Origin: Gemmatimonadota bacterium
Lineage (GTDB): Bacteria; Gemmatimonadota; Gemmatimonadetes; Gemmatimonadales; Gemmatimonadaceae
Direction: 5' to 3'
Assembly: GCA_026387915.1 (NCBI GenBank)
Contig: JAPLKS010000004.1
Span: forward strand, 1 to 64,000
Length of the DNA: 64,000 nt
Of the stretch, positions 17,740-26,003 are shown piece after piece. The notes under the pieces were generated by a model, which did not search any database, was not told where the DNA came from, and saw only the letters and a program-made list of their open reading frames with translations. The position numbers were made by a program, and so were the translations under genes. Numbering within the stretch: the first letter of the stretch is position 1; each line of letters begins with the position of its first letter.

Positions 17740-19158
17740 ATGACGCACCACGACGCGCTCCAAGCGCTCCTCGCTCCCGCCGCTACGATTGAAGGGCACA
17801 CGATCCACGTGCGCGACGCAGACGCGTTGCGCGGCCCGCTCATGGACGCGCTGGTGGAACGCGCCGTGTTCGGCGAGGCCGAATCCAAAGATTGGGCGCG
17901 CTGGGCGATCTGGGAAATCGGGCAGGCCGTGGGTGTGCGCTCCGCCTCGATTCACGATCTCTACATTGCGCGTGGCAAGGGACTCTGCCACGGCTTTACC
18001 GTGCCGGCCATCAATGTGCGTGGTCGCACTTATCACACGGCGCGCGCCGTGTTTCGGACCGCGCTCGCGACCAAGGCGGGCGCCTTTATTTTTGAAATCG
18101 CGCGTTCCGAAATCGCCTACACCGATCAGCGCCCAGCGGAATACGTGGCCGTGATTCTCGCGGCGGCGCTCCGCGAGGGATATCGCGGTCCCGTCTTCGT
18201 GCAGGGCGACCACTTTCAAGTGAACGCCAAGAAATACGCCGTGAACGCGGCGGAAGAAGTGCAGAACGTGAAGTTGCTCGCCACCGAAGGGGTGCAGGCC
18301 GGGTTCTATAACATCGACCTCGACACCTCCACGCTGGTGGACCTCGCGCACGACACGCTCGACGCGCAACAGCGGCTCAACTTTGAAGTCGGCGTCGAAC
18401 TCACGCGGCATGTGCGCGCGCTCGAGCCAGCTGGGGTCACGATCTCGCTGGGCGGAGAGATTGGCGAAGTTGGGACTTCCAACTCTACCGTCGAGGAACT
18501 CCGCGCCTTCATGGATGGCTACAACCGTACGCTGGCGCGCGAAGCGCCCGGCGTGACGGGGTTGTCGAAGATCAGCGTGCAGAGCGGTACATCGCACGGG
18601 GGCATTGTGCTCCCCGACGGTTCGATCGCCGCCGTGTCGCTCGACATCGACACGCTTGCGGCGCTCGGGAAGGTGGCCCGCGACGAGTATGGGATGAGCG
18701 GCGCCGTGCAGCACGGTGCGAGCACGCTCCCCGACAGCGCGTTCGACGCCTTCCCGCGTGCGGAGACGGCGGAAATTCATTTGGCCACGGGTTTCCAGAC
18801 GATGCTCTACGAGCATCTGCCCGCTGCGTTGCGCGACGAGATGTATGCGTGGCTTCGCGTGAACGCCGCAGACGAGCGGAAGCCAAAGGATTCAGACGAG
18901 CAGTTTTATTACAAGGCGCGCAAAAAGGCGATTGGCCCGTTCAAGCGGCAGCTCTGGTCGCTGGACGCCTCGACGGCGGCCGCGTTGGACACCGCGTACG
19001 ACGCAAAGTTCCGCTTCCTTTTTAACCAGCTTGGCATCGGTGGAACGGCGGCGACAGTGGAGCAGTATGTGAAGGTGGCGCCGATGCATCGCGCGGCACC
19101 AGCGGATGGCGGTCACGGACACGTGGCCGCACCCGACGACCCGGACGCCGGCGAGTAG
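17740..19158 (+). CDS. class II fructose-bisphosphate aldolase-like protein
   Basis: 472 residues. Zinc-dependent aldolase features are VFVQGDHFQVN (metal His), FEVGVEL...LGGEIGEVG (Glu), KISVQSGTSHGG (metal His with GG) and VQHGAST. It is longer than the classical 340-residue enzymes, with an N-terminal extension and a His/Asp/Pro-rich tail. Next to tal, pyk and pgi, a role in glycolysis or gluconeogenesis is the natural reading, though aldolases of this long subgroup are less studied and another bisphosphate substrate is possible. It sits 125 bases after pgi, so it may have its own promoter (a weak TTGGCG / TATTGA pair lies in the gap). Confidence 0.85.
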   Translation: MTHHDALQALLAPAATIEGHTIHVRDADALRGPLMDALVERAVFGEAESKDWARWAIWEIGQAVGVRSASIHDLYIARGKGLCHGFTVPAINVRGRTYHTARAVFRTALATKAGAFIFEIARSEIAYTDQRPAEYVAVILAAALREGYRGPVFVQGDHFQVNAKKYAVNAAEEVQNVKLLATEGVQAGFYNIDLDTSTLVDLAHDTLDAQQRLNFEVGVELTRHVRALEPAGVTISLGGEIGEVGTSNSTVEELRAFMDGYNRTLAREAPGVTGLSKISVQSGTSHGGIVLPDGSIAAVSLDIDTLAALGKVARDEYGMSGAVQHGASTLPDSAFDAFPRAETAEIHLATGFQTMLYEHLPAALRDEMYAWLRVNAADERKPKDSDEQFYYKARKKAIGPFKRQLWSLDASTAAALDTAYDAKFRFLFNQLGIGGTAATVEQYVKVAPMHRAAPADGGHGHVAAPDDPDAGE

Positions 19159-19226
19159 GCGTTCACAACCCTTGGCGACGCCATTGTGGACGGCGCCATC
19201 TTGTATCACTTGGGAGGCAAGACTAT

Positions 19227-20135
19227 ATGCTGAAAAACGTAACCGCGCTGTTCGCCCTCGTTGCGCTCGTTGCCGCTTGCGATCGGTCGAAGCCGGAGCT
19301 TGAAAAGTCGCTCAAAGAGATTCAGACGATTTCGGCCGAAAAAGACTCACTCCTCAAGGACGTGATGCAGACGTCGCAGTTCATTGCGGACGTCAACACG
19401 CAGATCGCCGAAGTGCGCAGCCGGAACGCCGGCAAGCCCGTGCAGGGGGCGAATGGCGAAATGGAGAGCTCCCAGACGCCCGCGCAAATGCGCGAGACGA
19501 TCAAGGTGAAGATCAAGGAACTCACCGACCGTCTCAACGAAAGCGAGTCACGGTTGGCCGCGAGCCGCAAGCGCGTGCAGGACATGACCGCCAACAACAG
19601 CTCGCTCACCACGCAGCTGGCCCAGTATGACTCGACGATCAAGGCGTTCACCTCGATCATCGAAAACCAGAAGACGGAGATCGTCGCTCTGACCGAGCAG
19701 CTCGCGGCCGCCAAGGCCGAGAACACCACGCTCAAGCAGGAAAAGGCGGTGCTGACCACCGAGAAAACGCAGTTGAACACCGAAAAAGCGGCGCTCACCA
19801 CCGAGCGCAACACGGTGTACTACGTGTTCGGCACCAAAGAAGAACTCATTCAGCGCAAGATCGTGGAGCAAAAGGGCGGCGTGCTCGGACTCGGCAAGTC
19901 GCAGGTGCCGGCCCGCGATCTCAACCCGGCGGATTTTCTGGCGATGGACAAGACGAAGATGAGCGAGCTCGCGTTCCCGAAGGGGGACAAGACCTACCGC
20001 ATCATCTCGCTCCAGGATGTGTCGGCGCTTGAGACGCAGCCCGACAAGAACGGACGCATCAAGGGTGGCATCAAGATTACGAATGCGGAGAAATTCTGGG
20101 CCGCGTCGAAATTTCTGATCGTGATGGAGCAGTAA
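19227..20135 (+). CDS. coiled-coil lipoprotein of unknown function
   Basis: 302 residues with GGGAGG 10 bases before the ATG. The N-terminus MLKNVTALFALVALVAAC carries a lipobox (VAAC). Residues about 20-200 are highly charged and heptad-like, including EKAVLTTEKTQLNTEKAALTTER, so a long coiled coil in the periplasm is expected. The last 100 residues look globular (YYVFGTKEELIQRKIVEQKGGVLGLGKS...). No enzymatic motif. Similar lipoproteins of unknown function occur in Bacteroidota and Gemmatimonadota. Probably a structural or scaffold protein of the envelope. Confidence 0.8.
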   Translation: MLKNVTALFALVALVAACDRSKPELEKSLKEIQTISAEKDSLLKDVMQTSQFIADVNTQIAEVRSRNAGKPVQGANGEMESSQTPAQMRETIKVKIKELTDRLNESESRLAASRKRVQDMTANNSSLTTQLAQYDSTIKAFTSIIENQKTEIVALTEQLAAAKAENTTLKQEKAVLTTEKTQLNTEKAALTTERNTVYYVFGTKEELIQRKIVEQKGGVLGLGKSQVPARDLNPADFLAMDKTKMSELAFPKGDKTYRIISLQDVSALETQPDKNGRIKGGIKITNAEKFWAASKFLIVMEQ

Positions 20136-20141
20136 ACGGCC

Positions 20142-21077
20142 TTGCCGGTCTCACCCGTGCATCCGCCTGTGGCCCCGGCGCGCTCTCGTGGCGCGTCGGG
20201 GCCGCTTGTTGTCGCCTGGGATTATGCGCGCCGCATCTGGGTAAAAGGTGGGGACGACGACATTTTCTTTCTGGCAAGCGGAGTCGCGTTCAATATTGTC
20301 CTCGCCGGCGTGCCCTTCTTTTTGTTGCTCGCCTCGGCCATTGGTTTTGTGCTCGACAAATCGGCCAAGGCGTCGAGTACGGCTGTGGCGGATTTCGTAT
20401 CACAACTCTTTCCTCTCACCTTCAGTGGTGGCGGATCGATGCTCGACCCGGTGCTGCACGACGTGGTGCGCACCAAAGGAAAGGCCGGCTTCATTGGGGC
20501 GTTCGCATTTGTCTGGTTTTCCACGCGGCTCTTCGGTTCCATGCGGTCGGTGCTCACGCGCGTGTTCAACGAGGACGGCGGGCGCGGAATCGTGCTGGGA
20601 AAGCTCTTCGATGTTGGTGCCACCGTGGTCTCCACGGCGCTGGTCGTGGCGTGGGTGGGGCTGAGTGCGTACATCGCGCTCGCACGGTCGAGTGGCGTGG
20701 CCATTCTGAGTCAGTGGGGGCTGCACAATCAGAACGTGATGCAGCCGCTCATTTATCTGGGCGGGCGCGTGGCGGCCTTTGGCCTGTTGGCGGCGACCTT
20801 TTTTGCCGTGTATAAAACGCTCCCCGCCCGAAAAATGCGTTGGCAACAGGCGGTCATCGGCGCCGTCACGAGCGGTGTGTTGTTCGAAATCGCCCGCAGT
20901 CTGTTTGCGGTCGTCATTCACGAGTTCAATCCCGGATCGCTGTACACCTCCACCGTGTCGGCGATCGTCGTCGTGGTGTTCTGGGTGTACTACGCGGCCC
21001 TTATCTTTATTGTCGGCGCGCTGGTGTCGCAGGTGCATGAGCACCGCCGCGACGAACGCCTCACTCCGTGGGCCTGA
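20142..21077 (+). CDS. YihY/BrkB-family inner-membrane protein
   Basis: 311 residues from a TTG; GTG 20157 is an equally plausible start, and neither has a Shine-Dalgarno. Six hydrophobic segments are visible, and the family signature appears as FFLASGVAFNIVLAGVPFFLLLASAIGFVL, GSMRSVLTRVFNEDGGRG and NPGSLYTSTVSAIVVVVFWVYYAALIFIVGALVSQV. The family is of unknown function (once misnamed RNase BN). The stop overlaps the next start as TGATG. Confidence 0.88.
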   Translation: MPVSPVHPPVAPARSRGASGPLVVAWDYARRIWVKGGDDDIFFLASGVAFNIVLAGVPFFLLLASAIGFVLDKSAKASSTAVADFVSQLFPLTFSGGGSMLDPVLHDVVRTKGKAGFIGAFAFVWFSTRLFGSMRSVLTRVFNEDGGRGIVLGKLFDVGATVVSTALVVAWVGLSAYIALARSSGVAILSQWGLHNQNVMQPLIYLGGRVAAFGLLAATFFAVYKTLPARKMRWQQAVIGAVTSGVLFEIARSLFAVVIHEFNPGSLYTSTVSAIVVVVFWVYYAALIFIVGALVSQVHEHRRDERLTPWA

Positions 21078-22099
21078 TGTCCTCCGTCATTGATCTCCGT
21101 AGCGATACCGTCACCAAGCCTGTCCCCGGCATGCGGCGCGCCATGGCCGACGCCGAGGTCGGCGATGATGTGCTCGACGGCGATCCCACCGTGCGGCGGC
21201 TTGAGCATCGCGTAGCCGAAATGCTCGGCACAGAACGCGCGTTGTTCTTTCCGACGGGCACGATGGCGAACCAGGCGGCCGTGTGGGCGCTCTCCCGCCC
21301 CGGCACGGAAATCCTCGCGCACGACGATTCGCATCTCGTGAACTGGGAAATGGCGGGGGCGGCTGCATTGGCCGGCGTGCAGGTTCGGTTGGTGCGCGGC
21401 GCACCGCGCATCACGCGCGACACGCTGGCCGCCGCGCTCCGTTCGCCGAGCCAAGACGCGCCACGGTGCACGTTGCTCGCGCTCGAGAACACGCACGCCG
21501 GTGCAGGCGGGGTGGTCACGCCTGCCGATGAACTGGCGGCGCTCGCCGCCGTGGGTCGCTCCATGAAACTCGCCGTCTTTCTCGATGGCGCTCGTCTGTG
21601 GAATGCGCACGTGGCCACCGGCACGCCGCTCACGGACTTCACGCGTTGTGCCGACGCGACGATGGTGTCCTTCTCCAAAGGACTCGGGGCGCCCGTCGGC
21701 TCCGCGCTGGCGGGGTCGGCCGCCGTCATTGAGGCGGCGTGGGAGGCGCGCAAGCGGTTTGGTGGCGGCATGCGCCAGTCCGGCGTTCTTGCGGCCGCTG
21801 CGATCTACGGGCTAGACCACCACTACGAGGGCCTCGCCGAGGATCACCGAAATGCCAAACGCTTCGCCAGTATTGTGGCGGAGGCGCCAGCGGCGCGCGT
21901 GGTGCCGCCCGATACCAACATCGTGATGACCGACCTCCCGTCGCATCTCGACGGCTCCACCGTGGCGCAGCGCGCACTGGAGCAGGGCGTCCGATTCTCG
22001 GTGTGGAGCTCGTCAAGAATTCGCGCTGTGATGCATCTCGATGCCTCTGCCGCCGATGTGGAACGCGCGGCGATCGTTCTTCGCGACATTATCCAGTAA
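21077..22099 (+). CDS. ltaE: low-specificity L-threonine aldolase
   Basis: 340 residues, starting at ATG 21077, which shares one base with the upstream TGA. It is a PLP fold-type I enzyme with VIDLRSDTVTKP, the GDDVLDGDPTVRRLE segment, ALFFPTGTMANQ, LENTHAGAGG, FLDGARLWNA and VSFSKGLGAPVGS (Lys binding PLP). It cleaves threonine or allo-threonine to glycine and acetaldehyde. Coupled to the BrkB gene without obvious functional relation. Confidence 0.95.
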   Translation: MSSVIDLRSDTVTKPVPGMRRAMADAEVGDDVLDGDPTVRRLEHRVAEMLGTERALFFPTGTMANQAAVWALSRPGTEILAHDDSHLVNWEMAGAAALAGVQVRLVRGAPRITRDTLAAALRSPSQDAPRCTLLALENTHAGAGGVVTPADELAALAAVGRSMKLAVFLDGARLWNAHVATGTPLTDFTRCADATMVSFSKGLGAPVGSALAGSAAVIEAAWEARKRFGGGMRQSGVLAAAAIYGLDHHYEGLAEDHRNAKRFASIVAEAPAARVVPPDTNIVMTDLPSHLDGSTVAQRALEQGVRFSVWSSSRIRAVMHLDASAADVERAAIVLRDIIQ

Positions 22100-22118
22100 T
22101 CCCAATCGTGAGGTGGTT

Positions 22119-22493
22119 ATGACGCAGCATGCCGTTGGTTTCCTGGTTCTGGTAGACGACGCCAAATCCCGCGTGCGTGAGTTGAACGTGCCGCAGACGT
22201 TGGAGCGTCAGCTCGCCAATCCCGACGTCGTGCTCGTGGATGTGCGCGAAGATCGTGAATGGAACATGGGCTTCGCCGAGGGGGCGATTCATCTCGGGAA
22301 GGGCGTGATTGAGCGAGATGTTGAGGTGGCCATTCCCAACAAGGACGCCGAGATCATTCTGTATTGTGGCGGCGGGTTCCGATCTGCACTCGCCGGTGAC
22401 GTCTTGCAGAAGATGGGCTACACCAACGTGGTGTCGATGGACGGTGGCTGGCGCGCTTGGACCGCCGCTGGCGCTCCTGTCACCTTGCCGTGA
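22119..22493 (+). CDS. rhodanese-domain protein
   Basis: 124 residues, one rhodanese domain. DVVLVDVREDREWNMGFAEGAIHLGKGVIE is the substrate-side motif, and ILYCGGGFRSALAG carries the catalytic Cys in a CGGGFRS loop, typical of thiosulfate:cyanide sulfurtransferases. A GAGGTGG site precedes ATG 22119. Its GTGA overlap couples it to the thioesterase. The sulfur acceptor is unknown. Confidence 0.9.
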   Translation: MTQHAVGFLVLVDDAKSRVRELNVPQTLERQLANPDVVLVDVREDREWNMGFAEGAIHLGKGVIERDVEVAIPNKDAEIILYCGGGFRSALAGDVLQKMGYTNVVSMDGGWRAWTAAGAPVTLP

Positions 22494-22984
22494 GCGGAAC
22501 TCACGCCCATGGACCGTCCGGCGCCGGGGCTCTCGGCGCCGACGCGTTGCAGACAGCGCTTGAGTCGCGCATTCGCACGAGCTTCGACAAACAAGCGTTC
22601 CTTCAACTGCTGGGAGCGTCGCTCGGCAGCGTGGCTCCAGGACGCGTCGAGATTACGCTCCCGTTTCGGAACGACTTGGTGCAGCAACATGGCTTTCTGC
22701 ACGCGGGGGTCGGTGCTTCCGTAACCGACTCCGCCTGCGGCTATGCCGCGCTCACGCTGATGCCGGATGACGCAGCGGTGCTGAGCATTGAGTTCAAGGT
22801 GAATCTCCTCGCGCCGGCCAAGGGGGCGCGGTTTATCGCGCGGGGCGAGGTGGTGCGCCAAGGGCGCAATGTGAGCGTGGTACGCGGCACTTTTTCGGCC
22901 ATCGCGCCAGACGGGGCCGAAACCCAGCTCCTCGAGCTCCTTGGCACCATGATGACGGTGCAAGGACGCGGGCTCGCCGATTAG
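22490..22984 (+). CDS. PaaI-type hotdog-fold thioesterase
   Basis: 164 residues from GTG 22490, which overlaps the rhodanese stop. The hotdog motif is QQHGFLHAGVGASVTDSACGYAALTLMPDDAAVLSIEFKVNLLAPAKG, with the catalytic region HGFLHAGVGAS. The family hydrolyses aryl- or acyl-CoA thioesters. The N-terminal ~20 residues are Gly/Ala/His-rich and may be disordered. Confidence 0.87.
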   Translation: MSGTHAHGPSGAGALGADALQTALESRIRTSFDKQAFLQLLGASLGSVAPGRVEITLPFRNDLVQQHGFLHAGVGASVTDSACGYAALTLMPDDAAVLSIEFKVNLLAPAKGARFIARGEVVRQGRNVSVVRGTFSAIAPDGAETQLLELLGTMMTVQGRGLAD

Positions 22985-22996
22985 CTAGCTTTCAGT

Positions 22997-23464
22997 ATGG
23001 CAAATCCAACTCCGTATCGTTCGCTCGCTCCCGCCCGCCGCTTGGCCCTCGTGACCAAGGCCATGACCGCGCATCGTGATGTCCGCGCTGGATTCGTGCA
23101 GCGCCTCGTTTCGCGCGGCGGCGGTTTCCGCGCCGCAACGCTGATGTCGTGGCCGGTGGACCGGCTCGCGCGTGAAATCGTGCGCATGAACGCCGAAAGC
23201 AACCAAGACGAACTCGACCTGCTCCATCTCCTGTATGTGGAGTTTGAGCCGGCTATTCAGATCACCTTCCTCGACGCCGCTGGCGTGAAGCACGCGAACG
23301 GGGTGATCGAAGAGTCGCTGGAGCCGCCCTTTGCCACCGAGGCGGCGGTGAAGCGCGCCGCCGATGCGGTGCGTGCCGCCCATGGCGAAGACGGTGCGCA
23401 CTATCTCTTTACCATTGCGACCTACAACTTAGCGTCGTGGCCGGGGCTCACCCCTTCGGCGTAG
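22997..23464 (+). CDS. protein of unknown function
   Basis: 155 residues, no signal peptide or membrane segment. The middle (NQDELDLLHLLYVEFEPAIQITFLDAAGVKHANGVIEESLEPPFATEAAVKRAADAV) looks like an alpha/beta fold. No family recognised. It is in the same direction between a thioesterase and an aminotransferase, with codon use like its neighbours. TAGCTT lies 5 bases before the ATG, a possible but slightly short leaderless spacing. Confidence 0.7.
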   Translation: MANPTPYRSLAPARRLALVTKAMTAHRDVRAGFVQRLVSRGGGFRAATLMSWPVDRLAREIVRMNAESNQDELDLLHLLYVEFEPAIQITFLDAAGVKHANGVIEESLEPPFATEAAVKRAADAVRAAHGEDGAHYLFTIATYNLASWPGLTPSA

Positions 23465-23487
23465 TCCCCCTCTTCCCGGAGTCGCTG

Positions 23488-24642
23488 ATGTCGGTGTCTC
23501 GTCGAGCGTTTCTCACCTCCATCGGCGCCGGTGGCGCAGGTGTGCTCGCCCTTCCGCTGATCCATGGTCGCGGCCGCGAGGCGCTGTATGCGCAGTCGAG
23601 TACCGGGCGACGCGCCGACCGCATGGCGGCGGCCGCGAACGGCATCATTCGCATTGATAGCAACGAAAACCCAAACGGCGCCGGCGAAAAAGTCTTTCAG
23701 GCGATGCACGGCGCGTTCGCCGAGGCCAATCGCTATCCGTTTAAGTTTGAAGAAGACCTTCGCGCCGCCATCGCCAAGCTCCACGGCGTGAAGAGTGAGA
23801 ACGTCTTGCTCAGCTGCGGCAGCGGTGAACTGCTACGGGTGACGGTGCAGGCGCTCACCTCTAAGGAACGCGCGCTGGTGGTGGCCTCGCCCACCTTCGA
23901 GACCTCCGCGAACTTTGCGAAATTCCTCGGCGCATCTGTTCGCGCTGTGCCGGTGGACGCCAAGTTACGGCTCGACCTTCAGCCCATGGCCGAAGCGTCC
24001 AAGGGCGCTGGGCTCGTGTACTTCTGCAATCCCAACAATCCCACGGCGACGGTGCATGGCAAGGCCGCCGTCGCGGCGTTCGTCGAGCAGGTCGGCAAAA
24101 CATCCCCGCAGACCACCATCCTCGTAGATGAGGCGTATCACGAGTATGTGGATGATCCCGCCTACGCCACCGCCATTCCGTTGGCGATGCAGAACCCGCA
24201 TGTGATTGTCACGCGCACGATGTCCAAGGTGTTCGGCATGGCGGGCGTGCGTTGCGGCTACGCGATTGGGCTACCGGAAGCGCTCGACAAAATCAGCCCG
24301 TGGATCCTCGACTCCGGCGTGAATCAGCTCGCGCTCGCCGGTGCCGCGGTGGCCATTACGGACACGGCACACATTGCAGCCGAGCAGAAGAAGAATCGCG
24401 AGGCCAAGGCCTTCACGCGCAAATTCTTTGAGAGCGCGGGCTTCGCGGTGGGCATCTCAGACGCCAACTTCTTGATGGTGGACATCCGCAAGGACGTCAA
24501 GCTGTTCAAGGCTGAGGCACTCAAGCGCGGCGTGGCCGTAGGGCGTCAGTTCCCGCCGCTCAACACGCAGCTGCGCATCTCGATTGGCACCCTGTCCGAG
24601 ATGCAGCGGGCGGCCGAGGCGCTCAAGCCTATTCTGGTATAG
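23488..24642 (+). CDS. HisC-like aminotransferase with a Tat signal peptide
   Basis: 384 residues. The N-terminus SVSRRAFLTSIGAGGAGVLALPLI is a clear twin-arginine signal. The rest is a fold-type I PLP aminotransferase of the histidinol-phosphate type: RIDSNENPNG, YPFKFEEDLRAAIAKLHG, FCNPNNPTATV, ILVDEAYHEY and RTMSKVFGMAGVRCGYAIG (PLP Lys). Export by Tat would suit a protein folded with its cofactor, but a periplasmic transamination is unusual and its substrate unknown. It faces the tyrosine operon, whose product needs an aminotransferase; a link is speculative. A terminator follows directly. Confidence 0.88.
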   Translation: MSVSRRAFLTSIGAGGAGVLALPLIHGRGREALYAQSSTGRRADRMAAAANGIIRIDSNENPNGAGEKVFQAMHGAFAEANRYPFKFEEDLRAAIAKLHGVKSENVLLSCGSGELLRVTVQALTSKERALVVASPTFETSANFAKFLGASVRAVPVDAKLRLDLQPMAEASKGAGLVYFCNPNNPTATVHGKAAVAAFVEQVGKTSPQTTILVDEAYHEYVDDPAYATAIPLAMQNPHVIVTRTMSKVFGMAGVRCGYAIGLPEALDKISPWILDSGVNQLALAGAAVAITDTAHIAAEQKKNREAKAFTRKFFESAGFAVGISDANFLMVDIRKDVKLFKAEALKRGVAVGRQFPPLNTQLRISIGTLSEMQRAAEALKPILV

Positions 24643-24657
24643 GAACCGGCAGAAAAA

Positions 24658-24695
24658 CGGGGCGGGGTCGGTGCAAAACCGGCCTCGCCCTGTTT
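24658..24695 (+). terminator. intrinsic terminator of the aminotransferase gene
   Basis: A 15-bp stem with three G-T pairs (24658-24672 with 24678-24692), loop GCAAA, then TTT. It is preceded by an A-run, so it could also act on the other strand. Confidence 0.75.
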
Positions 24696-24706
24696 ACATT
24701 TCCGGA

Positions 24707-24803
24707 GTCCCAGGTCCCGGTGGTCGCACGCGCACCAACCCCGCCAGGTCCGAAAGGAAGCAACGGTACGTGATGTCGTACGTCGCATCGTCAGGCCTGG
24801 GGC
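24707..24803 (+). ncRNA. ffs: 4.5S signal recognition particle RNA (small bacterial type)
   Basis: The universally conserved domain IV sequence CCAGGTCCGAAAGGAAGCAAC is at 24734-24754. Outer arms GTCCCAGG (24707-24714) and CCTGGGGC (24796-24803) close the molecule as an 8-bp helix, giving 97 nt, the usual length for the short form lacking the Alu domain. TACATT at 24695-24700 lies 6 bases before 24707, placing the transcription start exactly at the predicted 5' end. A strong terminator follows. Confidence 0.95.
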
Positions 24804-24807
24804 ACTG

Positions 24808-24854
24808 GCGCGGGGGGTTATCCGATTCTATCGGGTGCCCCCCCGCGCTTTTTT
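24808..24854 (+). terminator. intrinsic terminator of the SRP RNA
   Basis: Stem arm GCGCGGGGGG at 24808-24817 pairs with CCCCCCGCGC at 24839-24848, followed by six T. The 21-base loop contains a smaller CCGAT/ATCGG hairpin. Confidence 0.9.
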
Positions 24855-24945
24855 CTTGCGAGTGCTAAGACTTACGGCGTGGGCTCCGCCAGCCAGCGGC
24901 CGGTGTGCGTGAATAGCCGGCACACCGCCTCCACGTCGCCCCGCG

Positions 24946-25716
24946 CTACGGTTTCGCGCACCGCCTCGAGTTCCGCGGCGCATTCCGACAGCGCGCGCGC
25001 GCGATGGCCTCGTGATTGGTGGCGACAATGGCCTGCCACATCGCAGGCGACGAAGCGGCGAGACGCGTCATCGACTGTCCGCCCGCGCCCATCGCGGCAC
25101 GGTCATGTCCCGCACGTTCGATGGTGCGCGCCAGCGCCGCCGAGAGCAGGTGGGGGAGGTGGCTCGTATACGCCACCTCGGCATCATGCGCCTCGGGCGT
25201 GGTCCATCGCACATCGGCGCCGAGGGCGTGCCAGAGATCCAGCGCCTTGGTTTTTGCGGCCGTTGAAGATTCCGCCGAAGGACAGAGATACACTCGGGCC
25301 CCCGTAAACATCCCCAACGTGGACGCGGCAAATCCGGCCCGATGGTCACCGGCCATTGGATGTGCGCCCACAAAACGTGTGCGCACGCCGAGCGCGGCAG
25401 CCCGCGTGCCGATGGCGAGTTTGGTGCTTCCGACGTCAGTGATAAGCGTGCACGCCCCAAGGTGTGGGGCGATGGCCTCGAGCAGCGTTGGGGCCGCATC
25501 CACCGGCACGCAGAGCACCACAATCGTCGCGGTGGCGAGCGTGGTGAAGTCCGAGTCCACGATCTCGCGAATAGCACGGGCCCGCTGCGCCGCGCGCAGC
25601 TGCAGCGGGTCGATGTCGTAGCCCATCACCTGTGCGCCGCGCGCGGACAGGTCGCGGGCCAGAGAGCCACCAACGAGTCCGAGCCCGAGGATAGCAATAC
25701 GTTCCTGCGCGATCAT
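24946..25716 (-). CDS. tyrA: prephenate dehydrogenase with an apparent C-terminal frameshift
   Basis: 256 residues as read. The NAD(P)-binding ILGLGLVGGSLARDL opens the protein, followed by VLCVPVDA, LITDVGSTK, VGAHPMAGDHRAGF and YTSHLPHLLSAAL, all prephenate dehydrogenase hallmarks. The enzyme turns prephenate into 4-hydroxyphenylpyruvate. After TNHEAIARA the frame becomes Arg/Cys-rich and stops at 24946. If one GC unit is removed from the (GC)6 run at 24991-25003, the frame continues as SECAAELEAVRETVARGDV and onward to TAA at 24874-24872, a convincing family C-terminus. This is therefore either a real slippage mutation or a sequencing error. Last gene of the tyrosine operon; ATGA overlap with the mutase gene. 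Confidence 0.88.
   Translation of the reverse strand: MIAQERIAILGLGLVGGSLARDLSARGAQVMGYDIDPLQLRAAQRARAIREIVDSDFTTLATATIVVLCVPVDAAPTLLEAIAPHLGACTLITDVGSTKLAIGTRAAALGVRTRFVGAHPMAGDHRAGFAASTLGMFTGARVYLCPSAESSTAAKTKALDLWHALGADVRWTTPEAHDAEVAYTSHLPHLLSAALARTIERAGHDRAAMGAGGQSMTRLAASSPAMWQAIVATNHEAIARARCRNAPRNSRRCAKP
24991..25003 (-). other. tyrA: GC-dinucleotide run at the tyrA frameshift point
   Basis: Thirteen bases of alternating G and C. One unit fewer would restore the long tyrA frame ending at 24872. Short dinucleotide runs slip during replication and are also typical error points in assemblies. Confidence 0.6.
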
Positions 25717-26003
25717 CGCGGGCGCTCCTGTGCATGTCGGCAGAGTTCAATGAGCTGCCAGAAGATGGCGCGCACGGGTTCGTCGCTCACGCCAGCATCG
25801 CGCGCGCGGAGGCCGGCGCGACGCACCACGGCCGCTTCGCGCGTCGCGTCCAGCAAGGGAAGCCCACGCGCGTGCTTGAGCTCACCAACGGCTCGCGCCA
25901 ACGCCACGCGCTCGGCAATCAGCGCCACGAGTTGATCGTCAATGCCCTCCACCTGCGCACGCAACGCCTTCAACTCGGCGTCGATCGGTGCGGCGGGCGT
26001 CAT
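25713..26003 (-). CDS. aroQ: chorismate mutase, AroQ type
   Basis: 96 residues from ATG 26003, overlapping the DAHP synthase stop as ATGA. Helix-rich, with [53 protein letters not shown], the classical AroQ arrangement, and [13 protein letters not shown] at the end. It converts chorismate to prephenate, the step between the flanking enzymes. No ACT or dehydratase domain is fused. Confidence 0.93.
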   Translation of the reverse strand: MTPAAPIDAELKALRAQVEGIDDQLVALIAERVALARAVGELKHARGLPLLDATREAAVVRRAGLRARDAGVSDEPVRAIFWQLIELCRHAQERPR

